Shown piece by piece: positions 37,614 through 46,732 of a stretch of 64,000 bases of DNA; position 1 is the stretch's first letter; the number at the start of each line of letters is the position of its first letter. Source of the stretch: CAVZQN01 sp963837395 (GTDB lineage Bacteria; Acidobacteriota; HRBIN11; JAKEFK01); the NCBI GenBank assembly GCA_963837395.1, contig CAWINI010000004.1:1-64000 (forward strand), given 5' to 3'. The notes under the pieces were generated by a model, which searched no databases, had not been told where the DNA came from, and saw nothing but the letters and a program-made list of their open reading frames with translations. Both the position numbers and the translations under genes were made by a program.

Positions 37614-37740
37614 GAACAATGTTTCCTCCCTCCTGAAATATTTCCAGCAAATCATCTTATGGAAATAGAAGCAGCAAAGAGCTGGTAATAGTCCTCGTTC
37701 CTATTCCGGCTTTATTTGTTTAAGAAGTTGGAGGGCAGTG

Positions 37741-39330
37741 ATGAGAAAGAGATCGCAGATTTTACGTGTGCTTCCATGGGCAGCTCCTTTTCTTTTGTTA
37801 ACAGCTACGGCAATTGCGCAGCTTGTTGATAAAACAATGGCGCCGAATGCAGCAAATGAAGGAATCAATAAATCGTATGTGCAGGAAATTGGTGCAGGTC
37901 GCGGTAACGTGATGACTCCTGATTCGTCGGCTTTCATTATCGGCCGGGATCCTTTTCGCGCAATTCGCCGCGGACGACAATTGTTCCAACGAAAATTTAC
38001 AAAATTTCAGGGTGTCGGTCCGATCGTAGGCGACGGCATGGGTGATATTGGAAACGACCTTAGAATCGGTGCAGGATTAGCAGACAGTTGCGCATCCTGT
38101 CACGGACGTCCTCGCGGTTCTGCAGGCTTCGGTGGTGATGTTGCAACAAGACCGGATAGCCGCGACAGCACTCACCTCTTCGGCCTTGGAGTAAAAGAAA
38201 TGCTGGCTGATGAAATTACACATGATTTGCGTGACATCCGTACACAGGCAATTAATGAAGCTCAAACAACAGGCAAGTCAGTAACCAAAGCACTCATTAG
38301 CAAAAACATTCATTATGGATTTATCACTGCCAATCCAGATGGATCTTTAGATACTTCTAAGGTAGAAGGTGTTAATGCAGATCTTCGTGTCCGGCCATTC
38401 TTTGCAGAAGGAAAAACAATTTCCATTCGGGAGTTCGTTGCTGGCGCACTTCAAGCTGAAATGGGTCTTCAAGCAGTAGATCCGGATCTTGCCAATGCAG
38501 CAAACAATCATCAAACAATCACAACTCCTTCCGGCATGGTACTTGATGGCGCATCGGATCAAATTGAAGCTCCGCCAACTTCTGATCCGAACGCAGATCC
38601 TGATAATGATGGAGTTATGAATGAGGTTCCTGAAGCGATTGTTGATTATCTTGAATTTTATTTAATGAATTACTTCAAACCTGGTTTGTTAAAGCAGACG
38701 CACACAGTGGATCGTGGCCGAAAAGTATTTGAAGCGATTGGATGTGCAAATTGCCATATTCCTGATCTCATGATCAATCATGACCGGCGTGTAGGTGATG
38801 TCAACACTGAATACGATTCTGTGAATGGAGTATTCAATCAACTTTTTGCAACGGCACAAACTTTAAACGACACCGTGGACGATGGCAGCGGATTTCCTGC
38901 ATTGAAACCACCACACGGTGGCTCATTCCTGGTTAAAGATATCTACACTGATTTTAAGCGTCATGATCTTGGTCCGAATTTCTACGAACGGAACTATGAT
39001 GGATCAACTCAACAAAAGTTTATGACAAGACCATTATGGGGAGTCGGTAGTAGTTCTCCGTACGGACACGATGGAAGAAGTATCAATTTGTCAGAAGTTA
39101 TATTGCGCCATGATGGTGAAGCAAAAGCGGCGCGAGATACTTTTAAATCGCTTCCACGGAATCAAAGAGCAGCAATACTTGAGTTTTTGGAATCGCTTGT
39201 CCTTTTTCCCCCGGATGATACAGCATCAAATCTGAATCCGGCCGATCCGACTGTGCCAGGATTTCCGCAGTTTGGTCACGGAAGTCTCAAGCTATCGATT
39301 CTGTTTAATGATCCCAGCGATCTTGAGTGA
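37741..39330 (+). CDS. Di-heme c-type cytochrome (DUF1111 / CcP-like thiol oxidoreductase)
   Basis: This protein of about 529 residues has an exported N-terminus (hydrophobic stretch APFLLLTATAIAQ) and two c-type heme sites: CASCHGRPRG near residue 120 and CANCHIPDL near residue 337. The layout and motifs such as 'SSPYGHDGRS' match the DUF1111 di-heme proteins, distant relatives of cytochrome c peroxidase. The true reaction is not established. The ATG at 37741 with GGAGG upstream is chosen. It follows the sigma/anti-sigma pair on the same strand after 127 bases, so the sigma factor could control it. Confidence 0.85.
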   Translation: MRKRSQILRVLPWAAPFLLLTATAIAQLVDKTMAPNAANEGINKSYVQEIGAGRGNVMTPDSSAFIIGRDPFRAIRRGRQLFQRKFTKFQGVGPIVGDGMGDIGNDLRIGAGLADSCASCHGRPRGSAGFGGDVATRPDSRDSTHLFGLGVKEMLADEITHDLRDIRTQAINEAQTTGKSVTKALISKNIHYGFITANPDGSLDTSKVEGVNADLRVRPFFAEGKTISIREFVAGALQAEMGLQAVDPDLANAANNHQTITTPSGMVLDGASDQIEAPPTSDPNADPDNDGVMNEVPEAIVDYLEFYLMNYFKPGLLKQTHTVDRGRKVFEAIGCANCHIPDLMINHDRRVGDVNTEYDSVNGVFNQLFATAQTLNDTVDDGSGFPALKPPHGGSFLVKDIYTDFKRHDLGPNFYERNYDGSTQQKFMTRPLWGVGSSSPYGHDGRSINLSEVILRHDGEAKAARDTFKSLPRNQRAAILEFLESLVLFPPDDTASNLNPADPTVPGFPQFGHGSLKLSILFNDPSDLE

Positions 39331-39335
39331 TTAAC

Positions 39336-39416
39336 AGATGCAGGATACAGGATCAAAGATCCAAGGCAATTATGATATGAAATAACCATGTATCCTGCAT
39401 CTTGTATCTTGCATCT
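39336..39416. repeat. Inverted repeat of GATACAGGATGC-type units (family R3)
   Basis: The left arm AGATGCAGGATACAGGATC is opposed by GTATCCTGCATC and TTGTATCTTGCATCT. It forms a long imperfect hairpin between two convergent genes and may double as a bidirectional terminator. Confidence 0.78.
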
Positions 39417-39419
39417 TCT

Positions 39420-41114
39420 CTACTTTTGTTCATTCTTTTGCGTTTGAGTTTCTTCCTGGTTCGCATAGCCAAGCGACTTTAACATTTCTTGTTCTTGTAT
39501 ATCCAATTTCGGATTCACCCGTTTACCATGAGCTGCTTCGGCTTCGCGCCGGTAGTCTTCTAAAATTGCACGTAACTTTGAAATCTCCGGACTGTTAAAA
39601 CGATCAGGATTCCTTGCTGCCAGATTTTTTCGCTCACCTGGATCCGCTTTCAAATCATAAGCTTCCCATTGCCACTTCGATTTATTCGGAGTGTGAATCA
39701 ATTTCAGGTTATCAGAAACCATTGAAAACGAATTTACGCGAGCTTCCGGCGCATACGTTGCGCTAAATGTTTGTGAACGCGGCACTGGTTTCGATGTGAG
39801 CCAATCGATGGGAGACCAGCTGATGTAATGCTTCAAACTATATCCATTCATAACACCGTTATAGTTCACATGAACTAAATCCAGAATCGTCGGCATTAAA
39901 TCGAGATGATTCACAAGCGGATCTGCAACGTGGCCGCGTCTGCCGAGGTTAGGATAATAAATAAGTAGCGGAACTCTTACAGTTTCTTGATAGAGCCGTT
40001 CAACGTGACCCAAATTGCCGTGTGTTTTCAATCCCTCACCGTGATCTGCTGTAAGAATTACGATCGTATTTTTCAACAATCCCAGGCTATCCAGCTTTTT
40101 CCAAAGTTGACCAAGATATTTATCAACGTATTGAACTTCTGCAGCATAATTCTTATGTACCAATTCGATCCGTTGCTGGTATACACCGCCTGATATCCGA
40201 AGATATACAGAACGAGGTTCGCCGGTTCGATTCAATATATTTACATTTCCAGATTCTACAAAGTAATGCGCATCGGCACCTGTCGAGAGTTTTACCGGTA
40301 TGAACCCTGCACCAAATGTCGCTTCAATTCCTTCACCTGGAACAGTGAAGAGTTGCGTATCAAGAAATCGTAATGAGTCTGCAATCTGGATTTTTTTCGG
40401 ACCTCTGGCTACCAGCCCGCGAAATTCCAAAACATTTTCGCCCGGCTTTGCAGTGAAGTTGATTGCGATCTTTTCTTTTTTGCCTAAAACATATTTTCCA
40501 ACGGATGTTCCGTTCGCAAATACTTCAGTATCCAGCGGAGCATCTACCGTGACGTAAGGTTCATGCGGATCGGAATAATGGACCCATGCGAAGAAACGTT
40601 TATCTTTATTTTTTTCAAACCATGGAATCACAATTTCGTTCATTTCGGATGCAACTTTGTAATAACGCCCGTTGTACTTATCAAAGTTATCTTCATACTC
40701 ATCGAAACCACGTGCCAGTCCGAATGTTGATTTCAAAACTCCAAGGGAAATGAAACCGGCGGTTTTGTAACCTTTCTTTTCCAAAATATCTGTGAACATC
40801 GGAACGGATCCATCAAAAACATCACCATTATTAAAAAGCTTTAGTTCATGCGGTGGATGTGATGTAAACATGGCGGTATGCGCGGGCAGAGTGATGGAGA
40901 TTTCAGTGAATGCACGATCAAAGCGGACACTCTGGCTGGCAATCCAATCGAAATTTTCTGTTTTCGGAACATCCGGATTGTAGCAGCTTAAATAATCAGC
41001 CCGCAGCGTATCAACAGTAATTAGCAGGACATTGTATTTTCTATAGGAAAAAATGGAATGTATAGCAGCGGCAAAGATGCCGATTATCAGAACGGACAAA
41101 ATGATCTTTTTCAT
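39420..41114 (-). CDS. Sulfatase/alkaline-phosphatase-superfamily membrane-anchored hydrolase with inserted beta domain
   Basis: This protein of about 564 residues has an N-terminal membrane anchor (KKIILSVLIIGIFAAAIHS). Metal ligands are DTLRADYLSC, HYSDPHEPY and DHGEGLKTHGNLGH. The nucleophile segment reads SITLPAHTAMFTS instead of the sulfatase C/S-x-P-x-R, so formylglycine chemistry is doubtful and Thr may be the nucleophile, as in some phosphotransferases. About 120 residues are inserted after HYSDPHEPY as a strand-rich module, before YAAEVQYVDKYLG. The start at 41114 begins at the anchor. Substrate unknown. The gene ends the prfB-acpS run. Confidence 0.83.
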   Translation of the reverse strand: MKKIILSVLIIGIFAAAIHSIFSYRKYNVLLITVDTLRADYLSCYNPDVPKTENFDWIASQSVRFDRAFTEISITLPAHTAMFTSHPPHELKLFNNGDVFDGSVPMFTDILEKKGYKTAGFISLGVLKSTFGLARGFDEYEDNFDKYNGRYYKVASEMNEIVIPWFEKNKDKRFFAWVHYSDPHEPYVTVDAPLDTEVFANGTSVGKYVLGKKEKIAINFTAKPGENVLEFRGLVARGPKKIQIADSLRFLDTQLFTVPGEGIEATFGAGFIPVKLSTGADAHYFVESGNVNILNRTGEPRSVYLRISGGVYQQRIELVHKNYAAEVQYVDKYLGQLWKKLDSLGLLKNTIVILTADHGEGLKTHGNLGHVERLYQETVRVPLLIYYPNLGRRGHVADPLVNHLDLMPTILDLVHVNYNGVMNGYSLKHYISWSPIDWLTSKPVPRSQTFSATYAPEARVNSFSMVSDNLKLIHTPNKSKWQWEAYDLKADPGERKNLAARNPDRFNSPEISKLRAILEDYRREAEAAHGKRVNPKLDIQEQEMLKSLGYANQEETQTQKNEQK

Positions 41115-41176
41115 ATTAATAAAAACGCTAATCCTACAGGAATTTGAGCAGTCAGGCAATCTCTGTGGCTCGGTGG

Positions 41177-41557
41177 TTAAGAGCTCTCAAGCACAACAAC
41201 AGCCGTAGCTATTCCTTCAATATGAGAAATTGAAACATGAGCTTGTGTCATTTTCTTCTCGGTTACTACTTCCAGTGCTTTTCCGGAAAATGCGATTTGG
41301 GGTGCACCCGATTCTAAATTTGTAACTTCTACATCCTTCCAGCTAATTTCACCGCCCCAACCACGTCCCATCGCTTTAAATGCAGCTTCTTTTGATGCAA
41401 ATCTTCCAGCGAAGTGCAAAGCGGAATTTTTGCGTGCAGAACAATATTCAATCTCAGCAGGAGTAAATAAGCGGCGCATAATGCGATCGCCATATTTTTC
41501 TATTGCCTCTTTGATCCGAACAACTTCGATTACATCCGTTCCAATTCCAAGAATCAT
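41177..41557 (-). CDS. acpS: Holo-[acyl-carrier-protein] synthase
   Basis: This 126-residue AcpS transfers phosphopantetheine from CoA to acyl carrier protein. It has the signatures GIGTDVIEV (Mg-binding Asp8), FTPAEIEYC and GRFASKEAAFKAMG. It overlaps the prfB stop by four bases (ATGA), so translation is coupled. An R2 half-site (CTCTGTGGCTCGGTGG) lies just after the gene, before the sulfatase. Confidence 0.95.
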   Translation of the reverse strand: MILGIGTDVIEVVRIKEAIEKYGDRIMRRLFTPAEIEYCSARKNSALHFAGRFASKEAAFKAMGRGWGGEISWKDVEVTNLESGAPQIAFSGKALEVVTEKKMTQAHVSISHIEGIATAVVVLESS

Positions 41558-42655
41558 TGCGTCTTCTCTTTCTTGCTTAACAAATATGCCTTGATGAAAT
41601 CATCTAAATCGCCATCAAGCACACGATCCACATCACCTGTCTCATGTTTCGTACGATGATCTTTCACCATCCGATATGGATGCAAAACATACGATCGGAT
41701 TTGACTGCCAAAACCGATTTCCATTTTCGTATCTTCAATCGCCTGCAATTTTTCCATCTGTTGCTCGCGATAATGTTCATACAAACGCGCACGTAAAACT
41801 TTCATCGCAACTTCCCTGTTCCGAAATTGTGAGCGTTCATTTTGACACTGCACCACAATTCCTGTTGGGAGGTGCGTAATCCGTACTGCAGAATCAGTAA
41901 CGTTTACATGTTGTCCGCCAGGACCACCAGCGCGATAAGTATCGATCTTCAAATCTTTTTCTTCAATCTTGATATCGATATTGTCTTCAATGTCCGGATA
42001 AACAAACACACTTGCAAACGATGTATGACGCCGTTTGTTCGCATCGAACGGTGAGATCCGGACCAATCGATGCACACCCGCTTCCGCAGAAAGATATCCG
42101 AACGCATAAGGTCCATTTATGGCAATTGTTGCGCGGCTGATCCCTGCTTCTTCACCAGGATTCGTATCAATAACTTGAACCTGAAAATGATCACGATCTG
42201 CCCATCTCAAATACATCCGTAATAACATCGAAGCCCAATCTTGAGATTCCGTACCGCCTGCGCCAGGATGGATTGTTAGAATGGCGTTACATTGATCGTT
42301 TTCACCGGATAAAAGCGCTTTAACTTCTGCATCATCTACTTCTTTTTGTAATGCAGTTAGTGCCGTTGAGATTTCAGATTCTACCGCTTCTCCCTGTTCC
42401 GAAAGTTCAAACCACACTTGAAGATCCTCAAGATGTTTTTGATATTGCTGAAATTGTTCGATGACTTCGGTTATACGTGCCCGCTTTTGCAGAGTCTCCT
42501 GCGCTTTTTGCTGATCCTTCCAAAAATCTTCAGCGCTGAGTTTTTCTTCGAGGGAGGCAAGCTCTTCTTGTTTGGTTGCTATTTCAAAGATAACCTCGTA
42601 AATGAGAAATTTTTTCTTTTACTTCTTCATACTTTTGTTTTAACTCTTGATCCAT
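41554..42655 (-). CDS. prfB: Peptide chain release factor 2, programmed +1 frameshift
   Basis: The gene starts at ATG 42655 (AAAGGAG upstream) and reads MDQELKQKYEEVKEKI..GYL to an in-frame TGA at 42584-42586. A +1 shift at CTT-TGA continues as EIATKQEELASLEEK and the rest of RF2. SPFDANKRRHTSF and the peptidyl-release motif AGGPGGQHVN are present. In-frame UGA with the CUU slip codon and an upstream GAGGT is the classic prfB autoregulation: low RF2 lets the ribosome slip and make more. Here the stop context is UGAA rather than UGAC. The ATG overlaps the 3' end of lnt by 29 bases. Confidence 0.95.
42584..42600 (-). promoter_or_regulatory. prfB: prfB programmed +1 frameshift site
   Basis: On the minus strand, CGAGGTTATCTTTGA contains a Shine-Dalgarno-like GAGGT, then CTT and TGA. 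Slippage of one base gives CTT-GAA and restores the RF2 frame. Confidence 0.9.
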
Positions 42656-44120
42656 TACTTACTCCTTTTATTACCACAGAGACACTAAAGATTATCGAGA
42701 GATAGACAATCCAATCTCCAGTTTTTGTGTAGAACGTTTGTTCATCGATCCAACGAACTTTTCCCGATAAAACTGCTGGTACAAAAATATCTGTTTTTTC
42801 AATGATTCTGCCATACGGATCCACGATTCCGCTGATTCCTGTGTTTGCCGCTCGTACCAGATATCGTCGATTTTCAATCGCCCTCATTATTGCCATTGCA
42901 AAATGTTGATATGGTGCGCTGGATTTACCGAACCAGGCATCGTTTGTAATTGTGGTCAGTAGGGAAACACCATTTTTGCAGAATGTGCGAGCCAGCTGTG
43001 GAAAAACAACTTCGAAACATATATTAACTGCGAATTTCTTTCCGTTCAACGGAAACGAAGTGTGATATTCACCGGGGGTGAAATCTGAAATTTCCGGGAC
43101 GACTTTTCCTGCAAAAAATAAAAACTTTTGAAATGGAACATATTCTCCAAACGGAACCAGATACATTTTGCTGTAACGGATCGGAAGGATTTTACCATTC
43201 TGATCAATCAAGAAAGCGCTGTTGTAAACACGATCTTCAATATATGCATCGCTGCCTAACAAAATCGGAACATGTTCTGTGCGCGCAAGCTCTTTAATTT
43301 GCTCACTCCATTCCCCTCCGGCAAGTATCGGGAACATCGTTGAACTTTCGGACCAAAAAACGATATCGGGATGGCTTGCATGGATCAGAGTTCTGGTCAT
43401 TTTTATGTGTGTGTCATTGACCCGCTGTGCAAATTCGTAGTTGATTTTAACGTCTTGTGGAAAGCTTCCTTGAATGATCCCGACGTTTAGTTCAGGAGCT
43501 TTGATAGGAATTGAGATCCGCCATGATCCCAGAATTAACGAAACCACTACTATACCAGTAATACTATATAGATAGTATAATCTTCGTTCGGATAAAGCCA
43601 ATGCCCATGCAGCATTCCAGGCTGCGATGAGCCAGGAGAGCCCGTATACGCCGGTTATGGTTGCAATTTGAGCGATGGCTAAATAACGATACATGCTGTA
43701 ACCGAGCAGGTCCCATGGGAATCGATGAACAATTAACAACCATTCAGAAACAACCCATAAGAACGGCGCGGCAATCATCGCTGTAGTAAAGTTCACCCGG
43801 TTTCGAATCCAACCGATTAACAGTCCAACCATGCCCCAGAAACATGCCATGAAAATGCATAACAATGTAACAATGCCGCTGGCGATTACAGGTTTCAGGC
43901 TGGAGTAATGCTGAATGACATGAATAATCCAGTAAAGATTTCCTAAACGAAAAATGAAACCAGCAAGCCAGAAGTATTGAAACAGTCTCCATGGCCTTTC
44001 TTTTCGCGCTAGCCAGAACAACGGAAGCAAACAGACAGCCGCTAGCCACGGCTGATCAATTTTCGGGAATACTGCAACGTTAATCAGACCGGTCACAACT
44101 GCGATGAGGATGTTTAACAT
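42627..44120 (-). CDS. lnt: Apolipoprotein N-acyltransferase
   Basis: This 497-residue inner-membrane enzyme adds the third acyl chain to outer-membrane lipoproteins. About six N-terminal membrane spans precede the nitrilase domain, whose triad fits Glu in WSESSTMFPI, Lys in RYSKMYLVPFGEYVP and Cys in NICFEVVFP. A last hydrophobic helix (WIVYLSIIFSVSVVI) ends the protein. Part of that tail is encoded by an R2 half-site (CACAGAGACACTAAAG on the plus strand). It overlaps prfB by 29 bases. Its presence shows the cell is diderm with lipoproteins. Confidence 0.94.
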   Translation of the reverse strand: MLNILIAVVTGLINVAVFPKIDQPWLAAVCLLPLFWLARKERPWRLFQYFWLAGFIFRLGNLYWIIHVIQHYSSLKPVIASGIVTLLCIFMACFWGMVGLLIGWIRNRVNFTTAMIAAPFLWVVSEWLLIVHRFPWDLLGYSMYRYLAIAQIATITGVYGLSWLIAAWNAAWALALSERRLYYLYSITGIVVVSLILGSWRISIPIKAPELNVGIIQGSFPQDVKINYEFAQRVNDTHIKMTRTLIHASHPDIVFWSESSTMFPILAGGEWSEQIKELARTEHVPILLGSDAYIEDRVYNSAFLIDQNGKILPIRYSKMYLVPFGEYVPFQKFLFFAGKVVPEISDFTPGEYHTSFPLNGKKFAVNICFEVVFPQLARTFCKNGVSLLTTITNDAWFGKSSAPYQHFAMAIMRAIENRRYLVRAANTGISGIVDPYGRIIEKTDIFVPAVLSGKVRWIDEQTFYTKTGDWIVYLSIIFSVSVVIKGVSNGSRVKTKV

Positions 44121-44132
44121 AAGGATTAAGGA

Positions 44133-44150
44133 CTAACCACAGAGGCGCAA
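44133..44150. repeat. R2 half-site (ACCACAGAGGCGC)
   Basis: A single unit, AACCACAGAGGCGCAAAAA, lies in the lnt/GspE-like gap. Confidence 0.6.
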
Positions 44151-44156
44151 AAATCG

Positions 44157-45846
44157 TCAAAACGACTGTAATTTCAGAACGGATTGCATATCAAGGCCGC
44201 CGCGAAATGCATTTTGTAAGGCCGACTCAAATAATGTTTTGCGTCCTGCCTGACGCGCTTTTTGCCTGAGGCTTGATGCATGAAAATCTTCCTCCATCCA
44301 CGCAGCAATTTCAGCATCAGGTCGAATATATTCAAGTACAACTTCGCTGAGATGATTATCAGCATTGCGACAAAAATCGCATCCTTGATTCATCCTCAGT
44401 TGCGTAGTTTGAGATTTAACCCCGAATTCTGTGACCTGATCTGCGGAAAGCTTGAACGCAACAGCGCAATTTGGACAAACCCGCGGAATTAATCGTGGTG
44501 AAATCACGGCATGTACCAGTCCTGCTTTAATTGCAGATTTCAAATTGTGACGGCAAAACCATTCCAGTGCTACGTACGAATCATATGAATTCATCACGAC
44601 CAACAACGGAATCCGGCCGTAAGCAAAAATGAAAGCTCAGCAGCACGAACTGTACGAATCGAATTTACGGCCACTAAATCCGGACGTTGCTTTGGCACAT
44701 TATCCAAAGCATCTTCCATATTTTTGTCATCCACTTCCGTCTGACTTATTCCGCTGATTGGATAACGCACCGAATTTTCCAGAGTAATAATCTGTTTGAA
44801 TTCTTCTTTGCACCGGCTCAAAATACTGTACAAAAGCGACGTCCGGCCGATCCATCAGGACCGGTAATCACAATCATTCCATGCCGCGCACGCAACACGA
44901 AATCTTCAATCATTATTTTCAGGTCAGGGTATGGACGCATCATGTCGTCAAACGAATGTCGCAGTAACTTTTCGTCAAACATTTCAAGCATGAAACGCAT
45001 TCCGTAAATTGTTGGATAGGAGCTGACTACTACCAAAACTTTTCGATCATTGATTTTGATCAAGAATCGGCCATGTTGCGGCTTTTGCTGCTGCAGTGGA
45101 TTTAGCCGCGCTAACCGGAATAACAGAAACGTAAGATTATCGTGCAACTCAGAACTCAGCGTGATATTCGCAGGATTAAACATGTCCTTGCGATAGGAAA
45201 CATTTGCTCCATCCGTTTCCGGCTTGATTAAGATTTCGCGAGATTTTTCACGGATTGCTTCTGCCACAATTCCTCTGAGCCATTCACCCACATCTCTTTC
45301 ATTCTTTAATTGTGCCGGCGCAAGCGGTTTTATTTTTTTCGTTAAATCCATCACCGTAAAAACATTGTCACTAAACGAAAGCAGATCCACACCGCGCTCG
45401 GTTGGAAGCTGGTATGCACTATCCAATAGATGCCGAATTTCGGTCTCCGGAAAAATTAGTGGATCGATTTTGTGTCCGGTGACTTCTTCCAATGCTTGCA
45501 TCAGGTTGGGATGATCGATCGATGCAATAGCAACCGTAAGAACGTTGCCTTCCAATTTGATGGGAGCAATTTTGTAATACAAAGCAAGATGCCGCGGAAT
45601 GACATCTGCTGCTTTCTGGCGTTCGCTTAAAGATTCATTGACAACACCGACACCAAAAAAGCTTTGGAAAAATGCTGCGAGTTTATCGGAAGATAAATAA
45701 CCAAGACGCACAAGATTGAAACCGAGTTTACCACCCGATTCCTTTTGTGCTTTTAATGCTTCCTTTAACTGATCTTTTGTGATCAGCCCGGCTTCAACAA
45801 GAACCTCGCCTAAAAGCCTACGATCGCTTTTACTCGGTAAGGCCAT
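44157..45846 (-). CDS. GspE/PilB-like protein with degenerate ATPase motifs, two frameshifts
   Basis: The N-terminal half has the MshEN/GspE-N type domain (RLLGEVLVEAGLITKDQLKEAL, FFQSFFGVGVVNES). The ATPase half follows, with ITGPDGS then GRTSLLYSIL after frame repair. Two single-base losses break the frame: one C near 44847 and one near 44608. Repaired, it runs through VPKQRPDLVAVNSIR to CPNCA and CDFC zinc pairs, about 560 residues. Walker A has Arg for Lys and the Walker B Glu is absent (NSIR for GEIR), so ATP hydrolysis is unlikely. It is a probable scaffold or signalling relative of type II secretion/pilus ATPases. Confidence 0.75.
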
Positions 45847-45849
45847 ATA

Positions 45850-46650
45850 TTAATCGAGATTAGCCACCCATGATTCCAACTGTAGTTCTTGTTTGAGTTT
45901 TATTGCAATCTTCTTTGCAGCATCCTTATCGCTGAAACGTCCTACACGAACTTTAAAGACGCTCGTGTCTCCGGCTTTCTCTTCTTTCATAAAAGCAGTA
46001 TATCCGTTTGCTTGAAGCGTGGATAATTGCTGCTCTGCTTTCGCTTTCGAAGATGTTGCCATTATTTGAACAGTATACCGGCCTCCGTCTTTTAATGTCG
46101 GTTCCGGAACTGTTTTTTCTTCAGCAGGCTCTGCATTGGTTTCGGTTTCCGCTTTTGCTACTTCAGTTTTCGGCGCTTCAGTTTTTGGAGTCTCGGCTTT
46201 TGGAGTTTCGGTTTTTGCGGATTCAGCTTTTTTAGGTTCGGCTGTCTTCTTATCTGTTTCCTTCGATGCTACAGTTTTTTCATCTTTTTGATTTTTTGTT
46301 GGTTCTTTTTCCAGCGGCTTTTCTTTATCAGTATCTAATTCGTAATAAGCGGGATCTTCTTGAGTGTTCGTTGATGATACTTTTGAAATTTCCTTGTGCT
46401 TCTCCTGTTTTTTTGCCTCAGGTTTCATTTCTTGAATTTCTTGTGGCGGTGTTAGATCCGGTTCCGGCCTGACTACTTTTTGTTCAGTTTTGCCTATGGC
46501 GGCGATCTCCGCTTCTTTCCGGCCTTTGCCAACCATCACTCCAAGAACAAAAACCAGAACACAAACAGTAACACCCGCAAGAAAGACAAGAATTAATTGC
46601 TTGTTATCAAGTTGAATTTCGTAATAACTTTTTTCTTCGTAGTCACGCAT
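45850..46650 (-). CDS. SPOR-domain single-span membrane protein
   Basis: This protein of about 266 residues has one membrane helix near residues 20-41 (LILVFLAGVTVCVLVFVLGVMVG). A long charged, Lys/Glu/Thr-rich region with KAETPKTEAPKTE-type repeats follows. A C-terminal SPOR domain (YTVQIMATSSKAKAEQQL, KVRVGRFSDKDAA) binds denuded peptidoglycan at division sites. The ATG at 46650 with GGAGG upstream is preferred over one at 46677. It lies 3 bases upstream of the GspE-like gene, so the two are coupled. It is a likely cell-division or envelope-maintenance factor. Confidence 0.85.
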   Translation of the reverse strand: MRDYEEKSYYEIQLDNKQLILVFLAGVTVCVLVFVLGVMVGKGRKEAEIAAIGKTEQKVVRPEPDLTPPQEIQEMKPEAKKQEKHKEISKVSSTNTQEDPAYYELDTDKEKPLEKEPTKNQKDEKTVASKETDKKTAEPKKAESAKTETPKAETPKTEAPKTEVAKAETETNAEPAEEKTVPEPTLKDGGRYTVQIMATSSKAKAEQQLSTLQANGYTAFMKEEKAGDTSVFKVRVGRFSDKDAAKKIAIKLKQELQLESWVANLD

Positions 46651-46732
46651 CCCAAAGAATCCTCCAGATGGAACCAAAGGTGTTGGCTGCTATCGGTCAT
46701 CTCCAAAACCGCGCCGCCAGAAATGTCACGAA

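Noticed and set aside
42418..42705. Plus-strand open frame opposite the prfB 5' end
   Set aside because: It is antisense to the first-frame and post-shift part of prfB, which is well supported by the frameshift site and family sequence.
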